Shown piece by piece: positions 26,901 to 35,514 of a stretch of DNA of 56,045 nucleotides. The notes under the pieces were generated by a model, which saw only the letters and a program-made list of their open reading frames with translations, was not told the DNA's origin and did no database searches. How positions within the stretch are numbered: position 1 is the first letter of the stretch; the number at the start of each line of letters is the position of its first letter. Source of the stretch: Shewanella surugensis (GTDB lineage Bacteria > Pseudomonadota > Gammaproteobacteria > Enterobacterales > Shewanellaceae). The stretch spans positions 1 to 56,045 of the forward strand of contig NZ_JAKIKS010000024.1 of the NCBI RefSeq assembly GCF_023284005.1, read 5' to 3'. The position numbers were made by a program, and so were the translations under genes.

Positions 26901-29311
26901 TCGATCCCCTCGGCCAAGTCTATGGTTATGAATATGGCTCTTTTGATAACTTAAGAGTGAGTACCGATCCTTTAGGGCACCGTACCCAATATATGTACAA
27001 CGCTGAGGGGCAATTTTCGGGGGTGATAAACAGTCAGCGTCACCAATGGCGTTATCATTACAATCAAGCGGGGCAGATTATTGAAGAGCGGCATTTTGAT
27101 GGCCGCAAGACGCAATTTGACTATGACGCATTAGGGCGTGTTAGCAAACGGACCACACCCGATGGTGCTCAGCTGCGTTTTTATTACGACCCGCTTGGCA
27201 GGCTGATCCAAAAGCAAGCCTTTGCTTTAGCGAAGCCGTTAGCGGGTAACAAAGAGACGATGTCAGTGGACAAGCCGCGCTATATTGTCGCCTCGAATAC
27301 CTATTTTGAATACGACGCCGCGTCCCAGCTGATCAAAGCGACAGTGGATGATAGTCGCCGTAAGCAAATTCATTCCAGTGACGGGACTATTGATAACAGC
27401 GCAGCGGCGGGGCAAAGCGCAGCGGCAGGTCAAGGTGCTACAGCGGGTAACAAAGTCATCGTCGAGTATGAATATGACTTAAGTGGCCGCCGTATTAAGG
27501 AGACCATCAACGGTCAAACGCTGAGTAGTGCATACGACGCCAGTGGTGAACGCATTGAAATTAACAGCGGCAGCCCTGAGCGGCCCTTAAAGAATGCAAG
27601 CCCATACCAAGTCCAACTCAATTACCAGCAAGGACTACTTAGCGGCGTACAAATTGCCGAACATCAAGCGTTGCAATTTGAGCGAAATAATCAAGGTTTT
27701 GAGACGTTCCGCTCCAACGGCCAAGGCTTTGACTTAGCCCAAGAATGGAGCCTAGGCGGCGACTTACTCAGCCAGCAATTACTCGGCTATCAGCACTCTC
27801 AGCATTCAGAAAATGCGGGTTTAATGTCTAATCTGGGATTAAGCAGCGGCAGCGATGCAAAAGGCCCCATCAAGCCCGACTCCTTTCAAGCCCTGCAACG
27901 CAGCTATCAGTATGATGCGTTAGCGCGGATCACCGAAATTGACGAATCCCACTGGGGTAAGAGTCAGTTTAAACACAACGCCAATGGCCAAATTACTCAT
28001 CAAAAACAGGTGCAGCCGTGGACAGACGCTAAGGCCAGCATCAAACAGTTTGATTATGATGAAGCGCAAAACCTCGTAGAAGTGAATGTGCTGGGGAGTC
28101 GATCTGCTTCTACCCCAAATAACAAGGTCGTCGATCTCGCCGCTAAACGCCTCGAGAAACAACTTAAATACCAAAAAGGGGGTCGCGTCGAGCGCATTGG
28201 TGATTACACCTATCACTATGACCTCTGTGGCCGTGTGTTTGAAAAAATCACCAATAAGAAAGGCTTTAGGCCCCAAGTCACAAAATTTGAATGGAACGAA
28301 GAAGACAGGCTGATCAGGGCAACAGTCCCTAACGGTGACACTTGGTTCTACCAATATGATGCCTTTGGTAGGCGTATAGCCAAAATTAAGCAGGCTAAGC
28401 AAACTGGAGAAGAGCGAGCCAATAAACCTTCACAAATAAATTACCTTTGGGACGGTGATAATTTAGTAGAACAGCAACGCTGCTATGCCGACGGAAGTTT
28501 GTACGACACCACCCAATGGATGTACGAACCCGAGAGTTTCCGTCCATTAGCCCAAAGAGTACAGAAGGAAACCAATGAGAACCAAGCTGAATTAGCCCCT
28601 CAATTACACTACATTATTAACGACCATGCAGGCTCACCTAGAGAACTTTGCTCTGAAGAGGGGCATGTAGAGTGGCGTGGTAAGCAAACATTATGGGGAG
28701 ACTTCAATAGCCTATCTCAAAGCAATAAACCTGATAGGCAATTTCTGGAGGAGGCGGCCAATGATCCCGTTATCTGTGACTTAAGATATCAGGGACAAGT
28801 ATATGATAGTGAGACTAATCTTTACTATAACAGATATAGATATTATGATCCTGACAGCTGTCAGTATTTAACCCCCGATCCTATTGGTATGGCAGGTGGA
28901 TTAAGACCTAGCTCCTATGTCCACAACCCCATGGAATGGGTGGATCCGCTGGGTTTGGTGTGTGATCCGGCTAAAGCAACACATATTACATATCAAGGTG
29001 TTAAAAATGGTAAGCCCTATGTTGGATATGCTAGTATGCCTGGGCTAAACAAAAGTGAGCAAGATGTATTAAAATATCGTTATGGTAATAATTTTGATGA
29101 TTTTGATATAGACCCTCAACCTTTTTATGTCGGAAGTGCGCAGGCTGGTAAAGATACCGCTAGAGGCTTAGAGCAGCGGACATTTGAAGATTTAGGTGGA
29201 TTAGAAAATACTGCTAATAAGCAAAACCCAGTGGGACCTAATAATGCTCGACGAGATATTTACTTAGCAGCAGCCGATGATCACAGGAAACCCAAAAAAT
29301 GCCTAAAATAA
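23984..29311 (+). CDS. RHS polymorphic toxin without PAAR, GIY-YIG-like C-terminal domain
   Basis: 1775 aa from the ATG at 23984 (AAAGGAAA upstream); a more upstream GTG is not needed. Order: Asn/Ser-rich leader, a Cys-containing carboxypeptidase-regulatory-like domain (GGCTVCGC and GKPVPNAPFELTD; about 45-115), a hydrophobic segment around 220-285 (GFVPVVGQAMDLYDVGQWGW, GFVPGLGDALKK), helices, then the RHS shell from CASDPVDMATGNVVEWRTDF (about 458) to [11 protein letters not shown] (Leu1658). The 117-aa tip has YVGYAS, FYVGSAQAG, GLEQRTFEDLGG and NPVGPNNARRDIYL, resembling GIY-YIG/URI nucleases, so DNA cleavage is inferred. The RHS core is closely related to the first toxin. Confidence 0.85.
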   Translation: MDSDNNNQSNNTQPSNSQSSNQNKKAELISSSEAAKKNFSTNNTLSGGCTVCGCSALIYYHYDDGKPVPNAPFELTDSNNTKVTGKTDDKGLCLIEDMGCGSFDLTLEEGSDEFKAPETQINNPVLQTNPEYAAIAGEYFSLFVILRDKGYLVYDADDSNDSNVDVDDSSLFLNIPDDYEPAYQRFWELNKHINAGSRELRLAVNKIHTSLPAEVSSDANDSASILLFCEIALGFVPVVGQAMDLYDVGQWGWVTYSEENSRSDPLHWAMGTLALVGFVPGLGDALKKTGHVVIEALKKSDAKSIQAGIKMLRSLSNGNVVKFLGNFASKIKEYGKKALDLLNQIIAGLKKALNNAAKSNWIVKLLKDGFDGMIKAMEMLSKKVDEMLDWIAKKVDEFIGKVFTKLSGTPRPKGTKDPLAPVNAGKDKIAKNKQETLLNEDKSKSNNANKKTDKATECASDPVDMATGNVVEWRTDFSLQGLVPLIHKRFYHSGQDKIPGLLGHTWRSYWDMSLTVEDGMAIFTNDKGSEAHYVLPDEGGSERAAHMPQWRLERKKGCLYMRHLDGTYYGFNHSGFTQSAAGNKDTDTSGKSQLLLTDILDHQGNGLHFLYERTRLKWIILSDDKQRVKVELRFGRMQSLTLCDEQQQPLKPLAIFSYNRAGQLVKVRGDAGHNFDYEYDNKDNLLRWSDLGNTWVEHTYDDKGRALSTRASDGRWQDQTRYDDDNNVVFYKSPHKGVQCYYRDDRNNIVKHIDANGHTTLSQWQDNQLVSETNALGESTEYAYDDWGQVSSIIAPDGSEQQYTFDEDGLLTSVINPLGAAWQYAYDKRGNLLKAQDPLGVTWHYEYNRQGLLIGRTRPDGLQTQFSYNEQGQLNEILPPLGHKISFHYDELGRLTDRRTFITEPSADRESSTVFNKENEPSAGREPSAVPSQELVRRWHYEKTSPSPSHVVFEDGSQQRFGYDIEGNLTKVIDPLGQVYGYEYGSFDNLRVSTDPLGHRTQYMYNAEGQFSGVINSQRHQWRYHYNQAGQIIEERHFDGRKTQFDYDALGRVSKRTTPDGAQLRFYYDPLGRLIQKQAFALAKPLAGNKETMSVDKPRYIVASNTYFEYDAASQLIKATVDDSRRKQIHSSDGTIDNSAAAGQSAAAGQGATAGNKVIVEYEYDLSGRRIKETINGQTLSSAYDASGERIEINSGSPERPLKNASPYQVQLNYQQGLLSGVQIAEHQALQFERNNQGFETFRSNGQGFDLAQEWSLGGDLLSQQLLGYQHSQHSENAGLMSNLGLSSGSDAKGPIKPDSFQALQRSYQYDALARITEIDESHWGKSQFKHNANGQITHQKQVQPWTDAKASIKQFDYDEAQNLVEVNVLGSRSASTPNNKVVDLAAKRLEKQLKYQKGGRVERIGDYTYHYDLCGRVFEKITNKKGFRPQVTKFEWNEEDRLIRATVPNGDTWFYQYDAFGRRIAKIKQAKQTGEERANKPSQINYLWDGDNLVEQQRCYADGSLYDTTQWMYEPESFRPLAQRVQKETNENQAELAPQLHYIINDHAGSPRELCSEEGHVEWRGKQTLWGDFNSLSQSNKPDRQFLEEAANDPVICDLRYQGQVYDSETNLYYNRYRYYDPDSCQYLTPDPIGMAGGLRPSSYVHNPMEWVDPLGLVCDPAKATHITYQGVKNGKPYVGYASMPGLNKSEQDVLKYRYGNNFDDFDIDPQPFYVGSAQAGKDTARGLEQRTFEDLGGLENTANKQNPVGPNNARRDIYLAAADDHRKPKKCLK

Positions 29312-29871
29312 AGAAAAAAGAATTAATGAATGGCGCAGTTTTTTCAATTCATGTTGAAGGGGAAGGTTATACCTTGGCACAATTAAGGGATGACTGCCAA
29401 ATGGAGGTTTTTAATATTTTAAGAGAAGAAGATGTATGGGATAATATTGACTTAAATGAAGTTGAAGTTTTATTTTGTATAGTGGTTGCATCACACCGGT
29501 TATTGAAGTTATTTAGTCGAAATGTAACAAACGAGATTATTGTTAATAGTAGAAATAGGATATTATTGGGATTAAGTTATACACAAAGCTTGAGACATAC
29601 AGGGTTGTTTGGATTTAATCTGATTGAATATGATAATCCATATAACTCTAATAATGAAAGAATCTTGATAGAAAATTTAGATCCTGTAGAACATAAGGAT
29701 ATACTATACTCTTATGAAAGTTTAGGCATGAATGGAAAACCTGATAAAATTAAAGATAGAATATCAAGATATTTTATGACAGGTATTAATTGGGATGTAT
29801 CGAAAGAAGTATTATATCCTGAATTACAGCCACCATCAAAAGATTATAAAAAAACAATATATGAACCTTAA
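29299..29871 (+). CDS. Probable immunity protein of the second RHS toxin
   Basis: 190 aa; starts 13 bases inside the RHS gene end, the usual coupling for immunity genes. Soluble and acidic. The opening KKKELMNGAVFSIHVEGEGYT resembles Imm26-family proteins, though the match is by eye. It is AT-rich. A 15-bp perfect hairpin follows. Confidence 0.65.
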   Translation: MPKIKKKELMNGAVFSIHVEGEGYTLAQLRDDCQMEVFNILREEDVWDNIDLNEVEVLFCIVVASHRLLKLFSRNVTNEIIVNSRNRILLGLSYTQSLRHTGLFGFNLIEYDNPYNSNNERILIENLDPVEHKDILYSYESLGMNGKPDKIKDRISRYFMTGINWDVSKEVLYPELQPPSKDYKKTIYEP

Positions 29872-29934
29872 ATACATTAGGTGTAACTAATTTATTTGAA
29901 AATAATTAAACCATCCATAATTATTCTTAATTTC

Positions 29935-29965
29935 CAAAGCCAAAGCAACTGTTGCTTTGGCTTTG
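29935..29965. terminator. Strong hairpin after the second immunity gene
   Basis: CAAAGCCAAAGCAAC and GTTGCTTTGGCTTTG are exact 15-base inverted repeats almost without a loop. The T run is weak (GTATAG follows), so it may be a terminator or an mRNA-end stabiliser. Confidence 0.7.
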
Positions 29966-30065
29966 TATAGCCGGATCAACATAAATTGCGATAGTCTAAT
30001 TCATAGACACCCTTCATTAATGGCACTTCTACTTTGAACGTGGCTACGCTCTTTTACAAAAAATC

Positions 30066-30305
30066 AGCCCCAGTACTTAGAACAAGCCGCCAATGATCCC
30101 GTTGTCTGTAACTTGCCTTCTTGTTGATGAAGAGTCAAGGACAAGTGTTTGATAGTGAAACAGGGCCATTCTTTGGGTAAAGAGTTAATAGGCATCGTTA
30201 TTACGATCCTGATTCGTGTCAATATTTAACCCCAGACCCTATTGGTATGGCGGGTGGTCTGCGTCCAAGCTCCTACGTCCAGCTAATATATAAATCCCAT
30301 GGGCC
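30066..30305 (+). pseudogene. Degraded RHS-core remnant A
   Basis: DNA matches the end of the RHS core (compare 28755-28935), but the frame is broken. The bases after GATCCCGTTGTCTGTAACTT are replaced by GCCTTCTTGTTGATGAAGAG, and GCTAATATATAAATCCCATG replaces the bases coding for the NP of NPMEW. The remnant still leads directly into DPLGL and an intact tip. Confidence 0.85.
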
Positions 30306-30746
30306 ATGGAATGGGTGGATCCGCTGGGACTGGCGGAGTGTACAGCGAGTCGTAAGCCTGGTGGTACAGGTGCTAATTATGATCAAGTTAATGGTCAAGG
30401 ATTATATGTTTTACGAGACCCTATGACGAATGAAATAAAATATGTTGGTCGAGTCGATGCACCAGCAAGAGCAGTTGCGCATTCAGCATCAGATGACAAA
30501 GGCCATTTAGTGCAAGAAGTAGTGCATAATAACAATTTAACTAAAGCTGAAGCTAAACATCTAGAACAACGTTTGTTAGATAAATTAGGTGGTGCAAAAT
30601 CAACCGACCCTGAAACTGAAATGTTAAACAAAATTCGCTCTTATAGCCCTTCCAATCCTAATGCACCTAAATATATAATAGCAGGGGAGTCGGAGTCACA
30701 TGCAAATTTAATTTTCTCAGAGACAACAGCAAAACTTGGAATTTAA
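30306..30746 (+). CDS. Orphan RHS tip with GIY-YIG nuclease domain
   Basis: 146 codons beginning [11 protein letters not shown], so the tip follows the RHS cleavage motif. The domain has GLYVLRD and [16 protein letters not shown], the two halves of a GIY-YIG motif with the catalytic Arg, then a helix ending [13 protein letters not shown]. No RBS precedes the ATG and the RHS core is broken, so it is probably a silent cassette that becomes active if recombined onto an intact core. The immunity gene follows 24 bases later. Confidence 0.7.
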   Translation: MEWVDPLGLAECTASRKPGGTGANYDQVNGQGLYVLRDPMTNEIKYVGRVDAPARAVAHSASDDKGHLVQEVVHNNNLTKAEAKHLEQRLLDKLGGAKSTDPETEMLNKIRSYSPSNPNAPKYIIAGESESHANLIFSETTAKLGI

Positions 30747-30770
30747 TGCTCTTTAAGCTAGGAACCGTTT

Positions 30771-31205
30771 ATGAAAGCAGAATTAGGTGATTTAATAGTG
30801 ATACCCTTAGCAGGGAGAAATGCATTGGCTCATATTGTTTGGATTTCATCACAAATGAAGAATGTTTTTGGTTTTTGTATATTTAATGAATTATATATAG
30901 AAGGTTCTTTTGACATTGAGAAAATAACAGTTGGTGATTACTTGAAGATAAAAATGTTTTCGGGTGATGTTTCGGTGCTATATGGAGATATAAAAAATAT
31001 TAAGAAAAACGTTTGGTCTAAAATAGGTCATGTTGATCTTCAAAGTTCTTATAAAGAAATGATAGTACATAATATTGGTGGTAGCCTTTACGAAGGGGAT
31101 GTATTTTTGAGAACACTTTCTTCGTCAGAATATTCTTTATTCCCTAAGGTATTAAGTGCTGGGAATAAAGCTATAGAAAATATTCTAGCTCAATCATTTA
31201 AGTGA
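30771..31205 (+). CDS. Immunity protein of the orphan GIY-YIG tip (Imm26-like)
   Basis: 144 aa, soluble. The N-terminus GDLIVIPLAGRNALAHIVW, then FGFCIF, resembles Imm26-family proteins. It follows the orphan tip by 24 bases and ends at a terminator, so a toxin/immunity module has moved as one unit. Even without toxin expression it could protect against relatives carrying this tip. Confidence 0.65.
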   Translation: MKAELGDLIVIPLAGRNALAHIVWISSQMKNVFGFCIFNELYIEGSFDIEKITVGDYLKIKMFSGDVSVLYGDIKNIKKNVWSKIGHVDLQSSYKEMIVHNIGGSLYEGDVFLRTLSSSEYSLFPKVLSAGNKAIENILAQSFK

Positions 31206-31218
31206 TTTTTGTTTTACC

Positions 31219-31241
31219 AAAAGGGCTTTTAGCCCTTTTTT
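31219..31241 (+). terminator. Terminator after orphan immunity gene
   Basis: AAAAGGGCT and AGCCCTTTT form a perfect stem around TTT with a T run after it. Confidence 0.9.
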
Positions 31242-31257
31242 CTTATCTATAATTTTC

Positions 31258-31979
31258 CAGATCCATTACTTGTGGGATGGCGACAACTTGGTCGAGCAAC
31301 AGTGCGCTTCTTATGAGGAATCAGGCCGATAGCACAGCGCGTGCTTAAAGAAACCAGTGAAAGCCAAACGAGTTTACCCGCTCAACTTCATTATGTGATT
31401 AACGATCATGCTAACTCTTGTTTACTGCATGGCCAAGAGAACTTTGTTCTGAGGAGGGTCCCTTTCTTTCATAAAGAGCCTAATGGCGTGGGCAGCAAAC
31501 ATTATGGGGGGACTTCAATAGCCTATCTCAAAGCAATAAACCCGATAGGCAATACCTCGAACAAGCAGCAAACGATCCCGTTGTCTGTGACTTGCCTTCT
31601 TGTTGATGAAGAGTCAGGAGCAAGTATTTGATAGTGAGACTGATTCATCCGTTGGGTAAAGAGTTAATAGGCATCGTTATTATGATCCTGATTCGTGTCA
31701 ATATTTAACCCCCGACCCAATAGGCATGGCGGGTGGCCTGCGCCCAAGCTCCTACGTCCAGCTAATATATAAATCCCAGGGGCCATGGAATGGGTGGATC
31801 TGTTGGGACTGGCGAAATGTGTTAAAGATAAGAAGAAAATTAATGTAGGTTCTTCTGCTCATTATGTCCCAGCAGTTAGAAAAAGTAAAAATAGACCTTT
31901 TTAAGTATCAAGAACAGATAAAACTCGACCAACTTTGCATTTTAAAGGCGGATGGAAACCTGAAGTGAAGGCAGTATAA
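31258..31979 (+). pseudogene. Degraded RHS-core remnant B with a decayed toxin tip
   Basis: Begins with DNA for YLWDGDNLVEQQ, continues through a shifted core, and ends with [20 protein letters not shown] sequence and DLLGLA. It shares the two replacement scars of remnant A. The tip reads [19 protein letters not shown], then a TAA in frame, then VSRTDKTRPTLHFKGG and a stop: a nonsense mutation plus loss of the rest. No immunity gene follows. Confidence 0.85.
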
Positions 31980-32033
31980 TGTGGAGTGGGTTTAGAGAGG
32001 TGGCTCAAATTAAGTGGGCGGGTCCGTTATATG

Positions 32034-32576
32034 TTATCTATGGCTATCTTTAATAAAACGGGCGATTAATTGAGTGATGATCCCCGGATCGCCTAATAGT
32101 TTTGATAATAGAGCTGCACCATCGAGGCTGGCGATAAGCTGTTGTGATCTTAATGTCGCATCTTTTTTACCTGAAAAAATGGCCTTAGATAGCCAGCTGA
32201 TATTATCAAGGAAAAATTGTTTTACTTCGGTTTGTATTTCGCTTGGTAGTACATCTATTTCTGCACCTAACATGGTACATGGGCATATTTTATTATCAAG
32301 AATGATGGCCCTTTCAAAAAAGCTAGCGTAGTGATATAAGCGCTCTTCTATGTTGGTATAGTCGCGCTCGATCTGCTCCAGAGCTTGGTTAACTTGATTG
32401 CGGTATCGGAAGACAACGGCAAAAGCTAGATCGGCTTTTTCGGGAAAGTGTTGCTGAATATTACTGTTTTTTATGTTTATTGCTGTCGCAATGTCATTAA
32501 CGCTAAAACTATTATAGCCACCAATCCGGATTTGGCTTTCGGCGCTATCTAAGATCTGTTCTACAGTAGAGGTCAT
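32034..32576 (-). CDS. TetR/AcrR-family transcriptional regulator
   Basis: 180 aa. N-terminal HTH (about 5-55; GGYNSFSVNDIATAINIKNSNIQQHFPEKADL) and a C-terminal helical ligand/dimer domain with CPCTMLGAEID, a pattern seen in repressors of stress and oxidoreductase genes. It is on the same strand as the nitroreductase upstream and may regulate it, but no operator was identified. The island of RHS remnants ends just after it. Confidence 0.82.
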   Translation of the reverse strand: MTSTVEQILDSAESQIRIGGYNSFSVNDIATAINIKNSNIQQHFPEKADLAFAVVFRYRNQVNQALEQIERDYTNIEERLYHYASFFERAIILDNKICPCTMLGAEIDVLPSEIQTEVKQFFLDNISWLSKAIFSGKKDATLRSQQLIASLDGAALLSKLLGDPGIITQLIARFIKDSHR

Positions 32577-32865
32577 TTTAGGTTGTCCAATAGCAGATAT
32601 AACAGAGTCAGTGTAACATATATATTAACCCGATCCTTAGTCGCTTTTAGGTCTTTTACAGAGGAGAGGAATGAATTAGGCAACCTTATACCCTCAAATA
32701 TTACTGGTTAATGTACACTGATATAATCGTATGCATACTTGAAGTACCACATAACATTAAATTGGTAAAATTAATCATTTCTCTTTTTTGGCACCTAAAA
32801 TATATTTTAACGCAACATAAAAGCAACGACATTCAGATCTTATGCTTTTATGTTGTTCTAATCCA

Positions 32866-33522
32866 CTAAATAATTTGGAAAATATCTTCTTTCGCTAAAC
32901 GTGATTTTGGTAGATTAGCATTATAGTCTTCATCTGGGTGGTGATATCCTATGGCTAGTGCAACATCGCATTGATAACCATTAAGTTCTGATGCGAAAAT
33001 TTCACTGATCATCTCACTATCAACGCCTTCCATTGTGGTTGAATCGATCCCTAAGCGGGCTAATACATGCAAGGTGTTTCCTAGCGCCAAGTATGTCTGT
33101 GCTTTCGTCCATGCCGCATTGCTGCCTTTTTCATCCGTATTGAGATCAACAAAAGCAAAACCGCCAAAGGCTTGTTCTCGATTTTCTGATTTTACACGAC
33201 GGTCAATAATGCTTTTATCGACCACTTTTGCATAATCCTCACGGGTATATTGGGGATTATAAGCAAACAAAATGACATGTGAACAGGATTTTATATGGGG
33301 TTGGTTAAATTGGAATTTTTTAATGAAAGAGTCATGCATACGTTGTTTGGCTTGCTCACTTTCAATAACGATAAACTTCCACGGTTGAGAGTTAATGGAT
33401 GAAGCCGACAGCCTCATGGCCTCATAAATGACCAGCATCTCTTCTGTCGAGACGCGTTTTGATGGATCGTATCGTTTAGTGGTGTAGCGGTTATTGAGAT
33501 CAGCAACTATCGAATGCGTCAT
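32866..33522 (-). CDS. NfsB-like oxygen-insensitive NAD(P)H nitroreductase
   Basis: 218 aa from the ATG at 33522, preceded by GGAGAG; the upstream hydrophobic extension is not credible. FMN-dependent nitroreductase fold: RYTTKRYDPSKRVS, SASSINSQPWKFIV (FMN phosphate contact region), and AIGYHHPDEDYNANLPKSRL near the end, matching E. coli NfsB in length and layout. It may reduce quinones or nitro compounds. A Fur-box-like palindrome lies about 105 bases upstream. Confidence 0.85.
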   Translation of the reverse strand: MTHSIVADLNNRYTTKRYDPSKRVSTEEMLVIYEAMRLSASSINSQPWKFIVIESEQAKQRMHDSFIKKFQFNQPHIKSCSHVILFAYNPQYTREDYAKVVDKSIIDRRVKSENREQAFGGFAFVDLNTDEKGSNAAWTKAQTYLALGNTLHVLARLGIDSTTMEGVDSEMISEIFASELNGYQCDVALAIGYHHPDEDYNANLPKSRLAKEDIFQII

Positions 33523-33625
33523 TTTACTCTCCAAGTACAAATTGAGTACAAACTGAATATGAACGTTCGTGATTAATATTGTCGCTATGATAATATTGAT
33601 CGCTAACGAAAAAAACAATTTAATA

Positions 33626-33640
33626 TGATAATCATTATCA
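33626..33640. promoter_or_regulatory. Fur-box-like palindrome upstream of the nitroreductase
   Basis: TGATAAT-C-ATTATCA is a perfect 7-1-7 palindrome matching the core of the classical Fur site. It lies in the 400-bp gap (33523-33922) between the nitroreductase and the exporter; the rest of this gap shows no gene. Iron-dependent control of the nitroreductase is inferred. Confidence 0.6.
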
Positions 33641-33922
33641 AATATTTATTGGTAATAAGGACGGTGTTGTGCGCAAGGAGTCCACAGAAAATGCATGTGG
33701 GCTCGTGACAAAACAGGTACTGGCGATGGGGCCGCTTAATCACTGAAGGTGAGATGCCTTAGTCTTGCTGATGTCGCTGCAATGGTATGTGGCTTTGCTT
33801 TATTGGGATGTTATACCCATGGTGTTTTGGTGCTAATTGAACGCGATGGAATACACACCTTACTGTTATGTTGTTATCTCAGAGCTATCAGTGTGGTGTG
33901 ATTCCATCGCCGGTTTTATTGT

Positions 33923-35179
33923 TTATTGAGTCGCGATATTGCTCACTGGATCTTGCGTTAAACGGATTTGTTGCAGGTATGATAAACGCCTGACTAAAAG
34001 ATAGAGGGCGGCAAATAGTGATAAATAAATCCAGCCCAGAGACAGTAATGAAGACCAATGCAATTGAGCCATCGTGGCGGTAATGAGGGCGGTACCTACC
34101 ATTTGAAACATGCCTGAAAGCGCAGCGGCGGCACCAGATTGATGCGAAAATAAGGATAAAGAACCTGCCATCGCATTCACAAAAATGAGTGATACTGCCA
34201 GTCCGTTAAAGGCTAAGGTGATTAATATGGCAGTGAGTGAGGTGATGTGTAACCCGTTTTGTAAGAGAAAAGAGACGCCTACCAAGGCTAAAATGATCAT
34301 GCCGACTTGGATTAACTGATTGTTGGTTACGGATGCGGGCAGTTTGTTTTGTATTAGATTACCGAGCAGAAAAAAACTGGGTTGCGCCAACATTAAATAG
34401 CCGACTTCTTTGGCGTTAAAGCCAAATTTTGTTGTCAATAAGAACGGGGTATTCTCTAGGCATAAAATCATCGCGAGATAGCCGATGAGTGTGGCGCTAG
34501 CGTAACAAATAAAGGTGTTGTTTTTCAGTACTAACTGATAATCAGCAAGAATGTTAGTGAATGTTAGCGATGATTTTTGCTCTTTCGTGTGATGACGGTT
34601 TTCGCTAGATACATCCTTATTGGTTTCAGCCATTTTAAAGAAAATAATCAATAATAATACACCACTGTATAGGGTCAATATGATGAAATTACTGCGCCAA
34701 TCGAAGCTGTCTTGCATATACCCTCCAAGAGTCGGTGCAATCACGGGCGTAAAAGAAGCGGCGATGGCGAGCATATTGATGGCTTTTCGTAATGCTTGAC
34801 CTTGAAAGAGATCCCTTAATATCGCCCGTCCAAGCACCGAGAGCCCACCGCCACCGAGCCCTTGAAGTAATCTGGCAAAAAGGAGTAGTTCAAAGCTATT
34901 GGCGTACACGGCGAGAATACTGCCGCAGGTCAGAATAGTGATACTGAGTAGGAGTAAAGGTTTTCGACCGACATGATCTGATAACGCACCATAAAATAAT
35001 TGAGAAAGACCAAACGTTAAAAAGAATAAACTTAAGGTTAATTGGGTTTCTCCCACCGTCAGCTGCCATTCGTCGAGAATGGCCGGTAAAGAAGGTAAGT
35101 AGAGGCTCACGGCAAGTTGTGATGCGACAACGCCTAATATTACCAGTACAAAATTAGGGTTTCGATAAGTCTGATCCAC
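33923..35179 (-). CDS. Bcr/CflA-family MFS drug exporter
   Basis: 418 aa with 12 membrane helices. N-terminal SLYLPSLPAILDEW and the loop GALSDHVGRKPLLL (MFS motif A) are family hallmarks. Probable proton-driven efflux of drugs. Divergent from a LysR gene at 35515, with a 335-bp intergenic region, so that regulator may control it. Substrate unknown. Confidence 0.85.
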   Translation of the reverse strand: MDQTYRNPNFVLVILGVVASQLAVSLYLPSLPAILDEWQLTVGETQLTLSLFFLTFGLSQLFYGALSDHVGRKPLLLLSITILTCGSILAVYANSFELLLFARLLQGLGGGGLSVLGRAILRDLFQGQALRKAINMLAIAASFTPVIAPTLGGYMQDSFDWRSNFIILTLYSGVLLLIIFFKMAETNKDVSSENRHHTKEQKSSLTFTNILADYQLVLKNNTFICYASATLIGYLAMILCLENTPFLLTTKFGFNAKEVGYLMLAQPSFFLLGNLIQNKLPASVTNNQLIQVGMIILALVGVSFLLQNGLHITSLTAILITLAFNGLAVSLIFVNAMAGSLSLFSHQSGAAAALSGMFQMVGTALITATMAQLHWSSLLSLGWIYLSLFAALYLLVRRLSYLQQIRLTQDPVSNIATQ

Positions 35180-35514
35180 TGTATATCACCTTTTATTATT
35201 GGAGAATATTGATTAGCGTGCTTTTTATTAACAAGCATTAACTGAAGAACTTCTCATGGGGGAATGTTATTAGAGAGCTTCTTACTCAAGATGCCTAAAG
35301 AATGCGCTTAGGGAGTGCTGATAAGAGAGCGCTATATTCGCTATTCGATAACCCATATATTATAATTTATTTCCCTCCAGTTGATAATATGGCAATATCG
35401 AAAAACATTACGTCCCAGCAGGACTAAATAGTACCATGGGATGCATGAAAAAGTAGAATGAGTCGCTGGCGTTTAAAGCGATAGAGATTCGAATCAATAA
35501 GGGGGTAAATCAGT
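35180..35514. other. Divergent intergenic region of exporter and LysR gene
   Basis: No ORF of note. AT-rich stretches such as ACCCATATATTATAATTT (near 35348) could supply promoters, but no single site is convincing. LysR-type regulators typically bind in such a divergent gap. Confidence 0.4.

Noticed and set aside
31341..31631. 96-codon ORF in RHS remnant B
   Set aside because: It reads the degraded RHS core out of frame; the correct frame contains RHS motifs.
33523..33618. N-terminal extension of the nitroreductase
   Set aside because: The RBS-supported ATG at 33522 begins the conserved family sequence; the extension is hydrophobic and out of family length.
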